64,000 bases of DNA from Conoideocrella luteorostrata (Eukaryota; Ascomycota; Sordariomycetes; Hypocreales; Clavicipitaceae), in assembly GCA_032433595.1 (NCBI GenBank), contig JASWJB010000081.1:79163-143162 (forward strand). The letters are read 5' to 3'. Shown here piece by piece: positions 32,920 to 45,600 of this stretch. A program made the translations under genes and the position numbers. Numbering within the stretch: position 1 is the first letter of the stretch; each line of letters opens with the position of its first letter. Below the pieces are notes generated by a model that did no database searches, was not told the origin of the DNA, and was given only the letters and a program-made list of their open reading frames with translations.

Positions 32920-35690
32920 ATGGTGGTCAAGGAAATGCTCGACTCGGATAGGGTCAATTTCTTGATTTGGAGGTTAGTTTTCCCACCCACGCCTCGCCAC
33001 TCTTGACTTGACTGTTGGACACTGTTTCCCATACGATGGGGCTGCCGTCTCAATTCCGGATTTCTTTTTAGTTTTATTTCATCACCTCATTCTTCTCGTG
33101 CCCGCTGCTCTTGTCCCGGCATTCACGTCCAAACTCCGTTTACCCCCCTGCGCCTTCCCCAGTGGTTTGCCAGGCACATTGCTAATCTGTAGCGCAGGTA
33201 TCTATTGGAAGGGAGTACGTGGCACCGACCTTGTTTTTCTGCGTTTTGCCCCCGACCGGCAGACAGATTCGCGCTTCTTTCGTAATGTCACAGGCAAACA
33301 AACTTGATCAGGCTTACTCATTTTCCCTTTCGCCCTGCAGATTACCGCGAAACCGCCGCCAAGTTCCAGAAAGAGTGGCACGTAAAGGAGCCACACCGAG
33401 ACTTCGCCTTCGCGCCTCACGTCAAGGGCCACGCACTCGTCTCCGTTGTCAATCGAGGACTGTTGTACTATGCACTCGAACGTGACTTTGCACTTCAAAA
33501 GGTAAGTTTTATCTTTTTATCCGGCCAACTCCAACGCCATGTCTTTTTTTTTTCTTTTCGTTGCAACTTCATGCACTGCTTCTTCTCTAGCCGCCCTGTG
33601 TGATTGTGTCTAAATACGCAGCCCCTCCGGCTCATTTCTGCCTGCTCCTCGTCTACCTTGGGGTAGTTCCTGGCACAAACAGGCTCCCCGCCAAGATTGA
33701 ATTTTGACTAACTCGGAGCTGGTACGACAGCTGCCTAACGATGCGACCAGTGCAGAGTCAGAACCGCTGCAGGTTGGCATCTTTGGACCCTTGAACTCGC
33801 AACCAGTGGCCAAATCGGAGGAGTGTCAAGAAGGCAACGCAGTGGGCGGCGAAGCCGAAGCATCACGGAAACGGTTCCAAGACCAGCTACCGAATGGCTC
33901 AGCGGCAAAGCGACAGCAGCTCAGCAATGGCTGCGTTGATGTGTCCGCAGCCTCAATTCCAGTAAACACAGGCGCGACCGCAACCGCAACCGCAATTGCA
34001 TCTGCACTTGCACCTGCATCCGCATCCACATCCGCATCCGCGGCCACGGCGCCCAACACCACTATCACCTCCGCCACCACCGCCGACACATCTGGCACCA
34101 CCAACACCAGCACATCCAGTTCCGCCGCCGCATCTATGCCCATGCCCATGCCCATGGACGTTGATAACCGCGCCCACGTTCACTTTTACGATTATTCTCA
34201 ACCTCATCCTCATGATAGCCAACAGGACCCCAGTAACAATCATGCGTACCCGTCACCATTGGAAGGCGAACATTTACCGCCCCCCATTGCGCACACAGAT
34301 GGCCCTGAGCAGGGCACGCAAGTCGACAAGGTGGAGGAACTGTCTCCCGACACGACATTTATCCGCCTTATGGACGATGATCGCAGCGTCTCGGAAGCAA
34401 CAGCCACTCCATCACCTTCGCCAGCAAGCGCTGAAAATGCGCCGGTGCTGCTGCAGTGCGAGTGGAACCCACGCGACCCATCAATACTGGCGGCAGCTGG
34501 AACCGATGCGCTAGCCCGCGTTTGGACCATTTCTCGTGCCACAGCTCCTGAGCCCGGCAAAGATCATGTGCCTCCCAAAGCCCATACATTGCTTGACCCG
34601 GAGACACCTCGAACCACTACTGTGACCGCCTTGTCTTGGACTTCTGATGGCAGAGCCATTGCAGTGGCCACCGATTTAGGGTCGCTGGCTGCGGTGAGTG
34701 TGTGGTCGTCAGACGGGGTTCTTTTGCAGACCATGGAAGTGTCGGAGCCGCCTGTAATCAAGTTGAGCTGGAACCCGAACAACACGGCCCTGCTCGCTGT
34801 TTCACCGGAAAAGGGCGGCGCCCTCATCACGATTTACTCATCTGCAACTGGAAATGCCTATGCATATCATTTGCCTGGACACGACATTGCTGCGACGCCG
34901 TTGGACGCCACCTGGACCAATGAGACCGAGTTTCTGCTGACGGGAGGCGATTTATTATTATGTCTTCGATGCACGGATACATCTATTGTGCAAGTACGAA
35001 AATTCGAAACGAAGGAAGATGACAGTTTTAGCCAGGTGCTCTTTGATTGGCGATCCAGATTGGCAGCCACTTCAAGTGATAAGGGCACTCTCGATGTACG
35101 TTGCACCGTTCTGCATATATTTCGAAGTTTCGATGGGTCAATGAGTACTAACTGCCATTTAGCTCTGGGACGAATCAGGACAAAGACGGTCTATCTCAGC
35201 TCACCAAGGAGCCATCACCGCCATGGCATGGCAGCCGTTAGCCTCAAACCAAACAGTTTTTGACGAGGAACGACTGATCGCCACCGGCGGCGACGACTGC
35301 GCGATTCTGATTTGGAATGCGCGAAAACCGGAGTCCAAGGCGAAATGCTTCCTCACAATGGATTCACCGATTGTACGACTTGCATTCACTCCAGATGGAG
35401 CCTTTATTGCCGGTGCCACATCACGGCAGGTATTGATATGGAAGGTCGACAACCACTCCATGCCGAGAGCAAGCTGGAATCGACCGCCACATCCAGGCTG
35501 GCTAAGCCCCAAAGGCTCGTCAGATTCGGATGAAGAGGATGAGCACTGCCTATGCTGGGACGTAAGCGGCCAGAAGTTGGCGTATGGCTCCAACAGTAGA
35601 GTAAGTCAACAATTACAGCCCACCAGCTTGATCCGCTGCACTTTGGCTAACACCTCACTTAAGCTGGCTGTAATAAATTTCAGCCGATAG
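32920..35690 (+). CDS. LisH-WD40 protein, SIF2/TBL1 homologue (histone deacetylase corepressor subunit)
   Basis: Homologue of yeast Sif2 and animal TBL1/TBLR1, the WD40 subunit of the SET3-type histone deacetylase complex in the nucleus. Exons: 32920-32972, 33198-33214 (17 nt), 33341-33501, 33731-35095, 35163-35600 and 35664-35690, giving 686 residues with consistent phases. The N-terminal LisH region is DRVNFLIWRYLLEGNYRETA, followed by FQKEWHVKEPHRDFAFAPHV and NRGLLYYALERDFALQ. Next comes a long Ala/Ser/Thr-rich low-complexity linker with alternating Met-Pro before MDVD. WD repeats follow: QCEWNPRDPSILAAAGTDAL, ARVWTI, VTALSWTSDGRAIAVATDLG, KLSWNPNNTALLAVS, LWDESGQRRSISAHQGAITA, ERLIATGGDDCAILIWNARK and VRLAFTPDGAFIAGATSRQV. 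The exon 4 acceptor is 33730 or possibly 33718. The last exon codes only LAVINFSR. With Ssn6 this is the second corepressor gene in the window. Confidence 0.9.
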
Positions 35691-37018
35691 CACACGCTCA
35701 GCTTCATTAGAGCTTGAATCATATGACGACGAGATCCAGCAGGCCCTGGGTTCATTACTAACCGACGTTTGGTACGGCGTTTTGTACGATATATCTGTCT
35801 TCGACGGGCAACAGCATGACACAATGGATGACGGCTTCTTATTACAAACCTTTCCCTATCTTTTCCTCTGACTCTCTTCTCACATTTTGCTGTATCTCAA
35901 GAACAGTGTACGGGAAGTCGACTTAATGTTTACTTTGGAATATGCTCTTTCCCCAACAAATGACTTGTTGGCCATCTTGTGTTCGGATTGCTACCACCAG
36001 AGATACGTGGCTGGATATGGTTTCATTTGTATATGGACTTTTTTTTTTGCCTTGTTTTGGCTTTGACAACGGGGCGCATCGTGATTTCAAGACTGGGCGG
36101 GAGGAGAAAATATTAAGACTATCTCGGTTTGGGACCCTTGGCAATGACGGAATAGAGGACGGAGCATGAGTGTGTCACCTTATGCTCATGACTGCGAGAC
36201 GGGTAGGACATGGCAAGCAGGCAAGCATTCGTTCAAGGGAGGGGAAGGATGTGCTTTTGATTTGTCCCTTTTTTATTTGACATGTACTCCGTACGTATAT
36301 ACGTATATGTCAGTGGGCCAAGGCCACTCTTGTTTGAAGACGAATCGGCGCAAGGACACGGCATACCCGATGTATTATACCATATGGCGTCAATTGTAGA
36401 AATGATATGATTGGATATATCAAGGAGGCGTGCCCGCTGGGTGTGATGGTGATTTATATTGGTGCATTTTTGCACTCTGTAATGAGTACGTACAATATTG
36501 CATGTGCGGTGAAATGTGACAGGTCGACAGGATGTTTAAGACATGCAGGCTTGACTACTGTGTGTGCTATGCCCCGCATTCATTGGTGCTGCGTGGTCGG
36601 CGGGTTAGTTAGGAGCTCTCCGCTGCGGAATACGGAGTACACAATATCGGCCCACTTCGCCGCTGACGCCTATCGCGTAGGTTAACTACTATATCCCGTC
36701 CGTCTTCACTCCTCCGCACGTCTTTTTCCCTACTTTTCTTTCTTTCGACATTGTTTCAATTCTACTTTAAGCTCAAGCAGCTCGGGAATTCGGTCCGCTG
36801 GGTAACATCACCACCTTTCGTGGCATATTCCGGTCTCTTGACACTTCATCTGAATCGCAAGCCGGTTATTACCTATCGCCCTCTCACTCGCGCATCCCCC
36901 ATACAAGAAGCTACAGCTACACGAGCTACGAGGAAGTAGTGACTCCAAGAGCCAACGCTGAGGGCTAGAGGATAAGAAGCCGTTCCGTCACATCGGAAGA
37001 AGACGAAAAAAACCAATC
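35691..37018. other. intergenic, no supported gene
   Basis: About 1.3 kb holding the 3' flank of the LisH-WD40 gene and the promoter and leader of the next gene. ACTCCGTAC lies near 36286 and an inverted copy near 36630-36640. Short frames on both strands show no domains. Confidence 0.55.
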
Positions 37019-37471
37019 ATGTCGAATCCACCCCCACCGCGTCCCAAAACTTTCCTCACGTTCTCCGGACCTAAGTCCAGGCCCGGACCGCTCACCTTTG
37101 GAAAATCTTCGGAGGCCGTGAAAGCGAGGATGCGGGACCGGCAGGCCAGAGGAAAGAATCCGTATGGAGCAGACAGCGAGAGTGAATATGATGAGGATGG
37201 CTATGAAGCCGATGAAGAGGCGCTGAAGTTGGTGTCTGATTCATGGTTCGTAAAAACAAAGAAAGAACCTTTTTGTCCTGCATTACATGGATAGATAGAT
37301 AGATGCATTCAGTGAAATGGGAGAGGAAGTTCCTGTTGCTGACATACTCGCAGTCTGAGACGCGAAACATTCGAGGAACGCGAACGCCGGGGCTATGCCA
37401 TCTCTGTGCTGGACAGTCCTGAGCAATTGATGATGCATGCACAGAGCACGGGTGATGTACGTTCAACACAC

Positions 37472-37515
<44 letters not shown>

Positions 37516-37800
37516 ACCAACGACGCTTGAGTTCGACATCACATTTTCAGCCAGTGCCGCAGCTGGATCTGAATTTGAATCTGAATCTGAATCTGAAGCT
37601 TCAGAAATCAATATCAAATGCCCAGCAAAACTGTCCCTGCTACGCCAACTAACCATGTCACAAAGAGCATTCCCGGCCAGAGACACCGCTTTGCAGCCAT
37701 GCTGTGCGGGTTTGAGGATCCGAGAGGAACACCGCCGACCGAGGATACGAAGACCGCAAGAGCAGGGACGAAGAGGAAATCAACAGAAACGAGTACATGA
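37019..37800 (+). CDS. small conserved ascomycete protein (154 aa)
   Basis: Three exons: 37019-37245, 37354-37456 and 37666-37800, giving 154 residues. It reads MSNPPPPRPKTFLTFSGPKS, then RPGPLTFGKSSEAVKARMRD and RQARGKNPYGAD, an acidic stretch (SESEYDEDGYEADEEAL), LRRETFEERERRGYAISVLD, SPEQLMMHAQSTGD and, after intron 2, SIPGQRHRFAAMLCGF and a basic tail with KRKS. I placed the second acceptor at 37665 because it has an ideal ACTAAC branch point just upstream and joins TGD to SIPGQR in frame. Other acceptors in this intron give poly-Asn/Leu nonsense. I recognise the type as a conserved small protein of Sordariomycetes with no known function. It is soluble and hydrophilic. The 209-nt intron is inflated by a CT microsatellite. 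Confidence 0.75.
37475..37516 (+). repeat. CT microsatellite in an intron
   Basis: About 40 bp of almost pure CT, interrupted once by TTT, in intron 2 of the small conserved gene at 37019. It sits between the 5' splice site and the branch point. Confidence 0.9.
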
Positions 37801-38729
37801 ATGTGTGAGCGATGGATGGATGGATGGATGGACACGCCGGGGCAGTACGAAGGATGGGGTGGATATATTACAATACCATTTTGGGATTGGGAGAAACTCT
37901 TACGTGGAAGAATGGTTTTTTTTTGGGGGGTGGGGGAGGGTGTTGTCTTATCATCATGAATGCATGAAATAATGAATGAATGAATTGACTGGTGAGAACG
38001 GCGACAACGACGATGGGATGAGCGAACTTACAAGACTGACCATAGTACAGAGTACACAAAGACATGAAATATGGGTCCCTTGGTTTCTTAACTGGTTTTT
38101 ACCAAAAAAAGGGAGTTAAGATACAAGCACGATACACGAGGTTGTGAATCTGAACCTGAACCCAGCTTTGATGATGGGCAATCCCACATGCATTACGGAG
38201 TACACAACCATCATATCATGCCATCGATGTGTCACGTAGCCGAAAGATATCATGTATAGACCGTGCTGTAATACCGTATCTACTCCAATACTCAGCCGGA
38301 TAATCCCGAGTCCCATAATGTACGCCTATAACCATCCTAAAATAAATATCTCCAAAATAAGTAAAATAGATAACAATTGTTCCCGACACCGCAAACACCT
38401 ATAATGCCAACTATATATCAAAGTAGTCGTATGTACCTAAGAGAACAATAACAACAACATGGGTTGCGGCCAATATATATATGTATATATATAAATAGGC
38501 AAAAATTAAAGCATTTTGTGCGGAATTTGAAGACTATCCGGGGTAAATGACGAATCTGGTTCCGTCTTTTTTTTTTTAACCCCAAGTCATCCTGCTGGCA
38601 AAAGTACATATATACTAGGCTGGATTATGAAAGGAACCCCGCCCGCTCCAGAGAAACGTTGCTACTTGCATAACTCGGCGACGTCTAGTCCGGAACATTA
38701 GTTTGATGAATTAAACATTATAAACCGCC
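37801..38729. other. spacer upstream of the P450 gene
   Basis: About 0.9 kb. It contains a GGAT tetranucleotide run at about 37812-37832, a T8G6-rich tract at 37917-37940, an inverted ACTCCGTA word near 38194-38204 and an AT-alternating stretch at about 38471-38492. The sequence becomes AT-rich toward the P450 start. No gene is supported. Confidence 0.6.
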
Positions 38730-40368
38730 ATGTTTCAATCTGCCGTGCGATCCTTCCCCGAGGCTCTCCGAGCCAAGGGTTACGCACAATCTTTTTTAAT
38801 AATCGGCCCTGTGGTAGTCAGCCTATTCTTCATTACCAAAGTGGTTTACAATATATTCATTCATCCGCTTGCAAAGTACCCTGGACCCAAGCTGTACGCA
38901 GCATCACCAGTTCCTATTTCTTTAGCACAACTCCGGGGGCAATTACACACCGTCACGAAGGCCGCTCATGACAAATATGGCCCCGTCGTACGCATGTCTC
39001 CTAACGAACTCTCATTTATCTCCGACACGGCATGGCAAGATATTTACGCCCGTCACCGAAGCACGCCTGCGATGGCTCGTGATCGTACTTTCTTCAATAA
39101 TATGCTACTCCATCCGCAGACTATAACTATGGCGGATGACATTGATCACAATCGTATTCGTCGCTCATTGAATCCGGCTTTCTCATCACAAGCTCTTCTC
39201 GAACAGGAGCCCATTCTTCAGCAGAATGTCAGCTTGCTCATGGACAAATTACAAGAGCACGCTGAACACGGCTACCCATTGGACCTGCGTGCTTGGTACA
39301 ACTACACGACCTTTGATCTAATCGGAGATCTGGCCTTTGGCGAGACCTTCGGCTGCCTTGCCACGTCACGATTCCACGAATGGGCGCAAATGGTGCTTGA
39401 TTACTTCTTTGTCGCGACCCTGCTACACGTTGTGCACCGCCTTTACCCGCTAAACAAGCTCTTTGCTTTTCTTCTGCCCCCCTCAGTCATGAAAAAAAAG
39501 AAGCAGCACTCTCAAATGGCGATAGATAAGGTTCGCAAGCGTACAGATCCACTAAACGCGGTTATGCGCCGGGATTTCATACACTATTTACTGCAGTCAG
39601 TCGATTCTTGCAGTATCACTCAGGACGAGCTAGAGAGCCAGGCTAGTGTTTTAATTTTAGCCGGAAGCGAGACGACTTCAATTGCACTGACATATGCTAC
39701 GTTCTTCCTTACGCAGCATCCTGAGATCCTGGAGAAGCTGCGCGTGGAACTCCAGCAGAACTTTAAATCTGAAGGTGACATAGATCTGCTCTCCATCGAT
39801 CGCCTTCACTACCTACACGCGGTTCTGCAGGAGACTTTGCGTTGTCGACCTCCTATTACGAATGGATTCCCGCGCCAGGTCCCCAATGGTGGCGCTTTTG
39901 TAGATGACAACTTTCTACCAGGTGGAGTATGCCAATTTCTATTCAAACTCCGCTGCAGCTACATTTAATTGACTGGAAAGACGGTTGTGAATATAAATCA
40001 CTGGGCTACCTACCAGTCAGCTTGTAATTTCAACAAACCCGACCAATTCCTCCCTGAACGTTGGATGGGCGATCACCGCTTCGAAACGGACAACAAGGCG
40101 GCTTTCCAGCCGTTTTCGGTGGGACCGAGAAACTGTATCGGCAAGAAGTAAGCTGGCCATCTTGGCTTCTTGCTGCCAAGTATTTATGCTAACTTGATAA
40201 AGATTTGCTTACAACAGCATGAAAATGATTCTCTCTCGTATGATATGGAGGTTTGATGTCAAAGTGCAAGAATCACACCACGACAAGGCGGATTGGATTA
40301 CTGATCACTTGGCATACGTTTCTTTCCACCAGCCACCATTGAAGGTAAAGCTGATTGCAAGAGCCTAA
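38730..40368 (+). CDS. cytochrome P450 monooxygenase
   Basis: Membrane-anchored microsomal P450 of 504 residues in three exons: 38730-39926, 39981-40147 and 40218-40368. An N-terminal anchor (FLIIGPVVVSLFFITKVVY, about residues 22-40) is followed by the Pro-rich hinge HPLAKYPGPKLYA. The I-helix oxygen-activation motif AGSETT is at about residues 311-316, the ExxR motif in LQETLRCRPP at about 368-371, and the haem loop FSVGPRNCIGK has its ligand cysteine at about residue 451. Intron 1 removal joins LPGG to TVVNINHWATYQS, as expected in this family. The overall style is that of the fungal CYP65-like clan (isotrichodermin C-15 hydroxylase type), suggesting a secondary-metabolism or detoxification role, but no backbone synthase, transporter or regulator is next to it. 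The substrate is unknown. It lies at the left border of the NLR island. Confidence 0.92.
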
Positions 40369-42633
40369 CTAGTATTTCAGACCGTATCTTCTTGTCTGCC
40401 TAACAATGGCTCAGTTACTTGACAGAAACACGGACGTTAACAGGTTCACAGCCACTGTGGTGGAGCTGGTACCGGTTCGCCCAGCTGGTAAGCAAGCAAT
40501 GGCAACATTATGGTTGTAAGTCGGCCAAGTGTGTATAACCAGAGATGATCCGGTCGTTGAGGCAGACTGTACTGTTGTTTGTCAAGCATTTCTTCGCTAC
40601 TTCGAGCTCAAGGGGAAGAGCACAACACCACTGTGTAGTCATCTGGTCAGAATCTTGCCATGTCGAACTATTTCCAGTCTTTGTTAAATCATTTCATTGC
40701 CTCACTTCACAACAAAAGGTGGCAGAGGTGCTTGGTGAGGGTGCGTTTCGTATTCGGAGACCCAGCTTTCCTCCGAGCACCGATCCGGGGCGGCCAGCGC
40801 TGATCGAATCGTGCCTTGTGGGGTCAATTGTATGGGAAAGCCCCGTTCGCGCAGTTAACTTATGGTCCTGTAGGCTATTTATGTTTAAGTGAATGGATTT
40901 GGTAGGATACAGGCTAAGGAGGCAAGACCTGCGAAGTCTTTGGCAGTATGCGGGAGTAGCGAATACTAAGAAAATTAGACCACCTAATAGTGACCGCTTC
41001 CGTTCTGGTCGCACCAAAGCATTCATGTGTACTAGCCCTACCGTGGTCCAATGATCTACTAAGGGAAGGACGCCACAGCGCGTCGAATTAGGTATTTGTA
41101 TGCACTGCGCTCCAGATCCCCGTAGATCCCTCAATGTCTAGTCGCGTGTTCGACGAAGTCAGACACACGTCTAATCTGTGTGCACAGTCCGTGAAAGGAC
41201 AGGAAAAAGGCAGCATGGCCTGATGTTAAGCCCAGGCCTGAGGCGTAAGCGCTAGATTGTGTTACGTGCGAGTCTGTTTATAGCCCTGATAGGATGGCAT
41301 CCTGGGATCATCAATTCTACATGAAGCGCTACCACGGCCACGACCAGAGCTCGACTGCTCGTTCTCTGATGTTCTTTAGTGCTACCTTACACTGAAGTGA
41401 CTTGATTGTTGAACAGCCGCAAGTCTTTTGGGCAGGTGAAAGACCGAGGTCTCGGTCTGCGACCAGCTACACACGCACGACATAGGAGACATCTCAACTA
41501 AATTTAGTGCTGGTCCGCTGAGCTGTCGAGAGCGACGCCACTATAATGTAGCATCACAAAACGCGACGATGATTGGCAATGGCGTGCCCTACGAGTGCAT
41601 TGCGCCACACAAGAGCACCACTGCCAAACAACTCTTCAGACATTAAATGAAAATCAGAGCGTCGAGACAGGGACGATTCTCATAGGCAAGGCTGTTGCGC
41701 CGTATGGAATAATACAAAATACAGCTTATAGAAAAGTCACTTTAGAGTTTAAGTTTATACTATTAAAACAAGGTATATTTTTAATGTGCAGCACTAATGG
41801 TGTTTGTGTGTCAAGATTTGGCAAGTTAGCCGTTCGCCGCTCATTTGAAGAGTGACGTCTGAAGAAAGCACGACACCTACGTAAGCCTACCTACCGACCG
41901 CATTGCGGGTACCTCGCATTTTATCTTGCGACTTAGGCAGTGCGCGAGGCTGGGCCATAGGAGAATACGCAGGACGTGATCCTCCAAGTCAGAAAATCGT
42001 ATTTAATAAGCAGAGATTGTAGCTACCCTAAGCGACGTAGTCACCCACTGTCGGCGACTGGAGGAGGGAACTATGAGTTTTGTTGCAGCTAAATGAGGCG
42101 AGTTAAAGGATTCAGGTCTCCCGTCTTTGCAGGTCTTTGATAAAATCTCTTACATTTATGATGCACTAAACGCTCTGCTATGCAAGTACGATGACCCATA
42201 ATTGATTGCAACTCTGCTGTATGAAGTCTGGACAAGATCTTGGAGGGGCGCAGGACTACTATTCTGGGGGTGGGCCGCTAAGCGGTGCCGAAATATTGTG
42301 CTTCAGTGTTGGAGTAGGGCGTTGTGCTTTGCCTCCCATCCAATACTCGTCGCTTTCTGTGCGGCGGAATAAGCAACAAGCCTGACTGCGTATTGTCGCA
42401 AGGCAGCAGGCCGGAGGCCTGCAATCATGAACGAGATGCCTTGTTTTATGTGAGGTGTAAGCCCGCGGCTGAGTCTACCCCGCAGTCGCAGCCCAATGCA
42501 AGCCTGGCCAATTACTCTTTACGATGGCGATGAGGATGGCTGCCTTATCCCGTGAAGCATGGTCTTGTGGCCAACATCTTCTTTTCACCTTTTCAAAGCG
42601 TCGCTATCGCTTCACCGAATCTGGGTTCTTACG
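40369..42633. other. 2.3-kb spacer between P450 and HET-NLR
   Basis: No supported gene. Frames on both strands (for example minus 40694-41134) lack domains and overlap. The stretch contains none of the ACTCCGTAC words that occur in almost every spacer to the left. The last few hundred bases should hold the promoter of the HET-NLR gene. Confidence 0.55.
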
Positions 42634-45600
42634 ATGCGGCTCCTACAACGCGACGATGCAGGCAACTACAGCCTTACACAGGAACTCTCCGACAACATTC
42701 CTCCTTACGCGATCCTTTCCCACACATGGGGGCCAGACGAGGTTGCCTTCATGGACCTAGCGAAGAAGCCCAGTGATTGGCAGCGAAAAGCTGGTTACTA
42801 CAAGATTAAGTTCTGCGCTGACCAAGCGAGACAACATGGGCTGCAATTTTTCTGGGTTGATACTTGCTGCATCAATAAATCTGACAGCGTCGAGCTTCAG
42901 ACTGCGATTAATAGTATGTTTCGGTGGTATCGGGACGCAAAAAAATGCTATGTCTACCTATCCGATGTCTCCAGCCTTACAGACTCCGGTCGAGAGAGTA
43001 CTACGCCGTGGGATGATGCATTCCGAAAGAGCAGATGGTTTACTCGTGGGTGGACGTTGCAAGAGCTCATTGCTCCAAAAATAGTCGATTTCTATTCGAA
43101 GGAAGGAACTTGGCTAGGCGACAAGCAGTCATTAGAGCCTACGATACGCGATATTACAGGTATTCCTGCAAGCGCTCTGCGCGGCACACCTTTGTCGGAC
43201 TTTACTGTTGTAGAACGTGAGACGTGGGCACGCAACCGTCAGACCAAATACGAGGAAGACCTGACTTATTCACTACTTGGCATGTTTGACGTTCACATGC
43301 CGCTGATCTACGGTGAGGGGCGAGAAAAAGCACAGAAGCGGCTGCGCGAAGAGGTCCAGAAAGTGTTAGGGCCACAAGCAGACAATTTCTCCGTCACCTT
43401 CAGCTTATCCGAAGTTCCCCAGGCCCAGTATTTTATTGCGCGAGAGGGGGAGATCGCAGATATGCGCAGAGTCCTAAGCTCAGATGGAAGTCGTCGCGAG
43501 GTTGTTCTCCACGGTCTGGGTGGCATTGGCAAGACCCAGCTTGCCGTGGCATACACAAAGCGATATCGAGATGAATATACCGCTATTTTTTGGTTTAACG
43601 TTAAGGACAAGGCATCTGTTCAACAGAGCTTCGCAAAGGTTGCTTGGCAGATCTTGCAACAACACTCTGATGCTAGCAGCCTTGGTGCACTAGACCTGCA
43701 GCGAAATCACGACAAAGTAGTCGAAGCGGTTAAGGCATGGTTAAGCCTGCCGGGCAACACAAGGTGGCTAGTAGTATACGATAACTATGACAACCCAAAA
43801 TTAGCTAACCACAAAAGTAACACGGGAATCAATATTGATTGCCTTCTTCCTACAGCGTACCAAGGCTCAATTATTATCACAACACGGCTATCGCAAGTTA
43901 ATATAGGACATCCGATCCGAGTAAGAAAGCTTGAATCGCCGGACGACAACCTTAAGATCCTATCATTGACCTCAGGGCGAGAGGGTTTGTGCAATGGTAA
44001 GGATTCCGCTAATATTAGCTAGGCCCTGCTAACAATTATTATATTATAGACGTAGGTGCTAGAAAGCTTATGGAAAAGCTAGACGGACTTCCTCTTGCCC
44101 TAGCTACAGCTGGAGCGTACTTAAGGCACACTCCAACAAGCTTAGCTAACTACCTTCGTTACTACGAGGAATCATGGACAAGACTTCACTTAAGCACTCC
44201 AAGCCTAGGTTCTTACGAAGATCGCACATTATGCTCCACATGGCAAGTCTCATATCAACAAATACAGGGAAAAAATCCCCTTGCAGCTTATTTACTCCAA
44301 TGGTGGGCCTACTTTAACAACGAAGACATATGGTTCGAGCTCTTCCAGGTCATCGGTGAAGATAGTCCAGAATGGGCATGTGACCTAGCTGATGAGCTGA
44401 ACTTTAATGCCGCGATAGGTACGCTGCATGACTACGGACTTGTCGAGCCACACACTAGTGTAGACCTGATTGAATCGAGAGGATACAGCATTCACGGCTG
44501 CTTGCACTCATGGACTATTCATGTATTAAATCAAGAGCGGAATAGCTATCTTAGTAAACTCGCGGTAAAATGCATTGCCTCACGCGTTCCGCCGCAGAAC
44601 AAAGCTCAGTTCTGGCTACTTCAAAGACGACTTCTATCACATGCAGTGTTTTGTTGCGCTACAATTCAAAGCAGTGATGAAAATGAGGATCTAAATTGGG
44701 CTTTTTACAACCTAGGGATCCTTTACGCAGACCAAGGTAAGCTGCAAGAAGCAGAGAAGATATACTTACGGGCACTTCAAGGCTACGAGAAGGCGTGGGG
44801 ACTAGATCACACATCAACACTCAACATAGTCAATAACCTAGGGATCCTTTACGCAGACCAAGGCAAGCTGCAAGAAGCAGAGAAGATGTACTTACGGGCA
44901 CTTCAAGGCAAGGAGAAGGCGTGGGGACTAGATCACACATCAACACTCAACATAGTCAATAACCTAGGGATCCTTTACGCAGACCAAGGCAAGCTGCAAG
45001 AAGCAGAGAAGATGTACTTACAGGCACTTCAAGGCAAGGAGAAGGCGTGGGGACTAGATCACATATTAACACTCGACACAGTAAATAACCTAGGGAACCT
45101 TTACGTAAAGCAAGGCAAGCTGCAAGAAGCAGAGAAGATGTACTTACGGGCACTTCAAGGCTACGAGAAGGCGTGGGGACCAGATCACACATCAACACTC
45201 AACATAGTCAATAACCTAGGAGCCCTTTACGCAGACCAAGGCAAGCTGCAAGAAGCAGAGAAGATATACTTACGGGCACTTCAAGGCTACGAGAAGGCGT
45301 GGGGACCAGATCACATATTAACACTCGACACAGTCAATAACCTAGGGAACCTTTACGTAAAGCAAGGCAAGCTGCAAGAAGCAGAGAAGTTACTCTTACG
45401 AGCACTTCAAGGCTACGAGCAGGCCATAGGACCCCAAGGCATCTCGCGATACCAACCAGCGATCAACACTAGGTTGAATTTAGGAGCCTTATTATGGGAT
45501 CAGGGCCATATACTCGAAGCCAGGAGATACTATCAGCGTGCTTACATTGACCTCAAAGAGCTTCTTGGATTGTCGCACAAAGACGTTCAATCGGTGCAGA

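Noticed and set aside
33996..34514. His/Pro-rich plus-strand frame of 172 codons
   Set aside because: It is the shifted frame of the Ala/Ser/Thr-rich linker in the SIF2 homologue, whose own frame continues into WD repeats.
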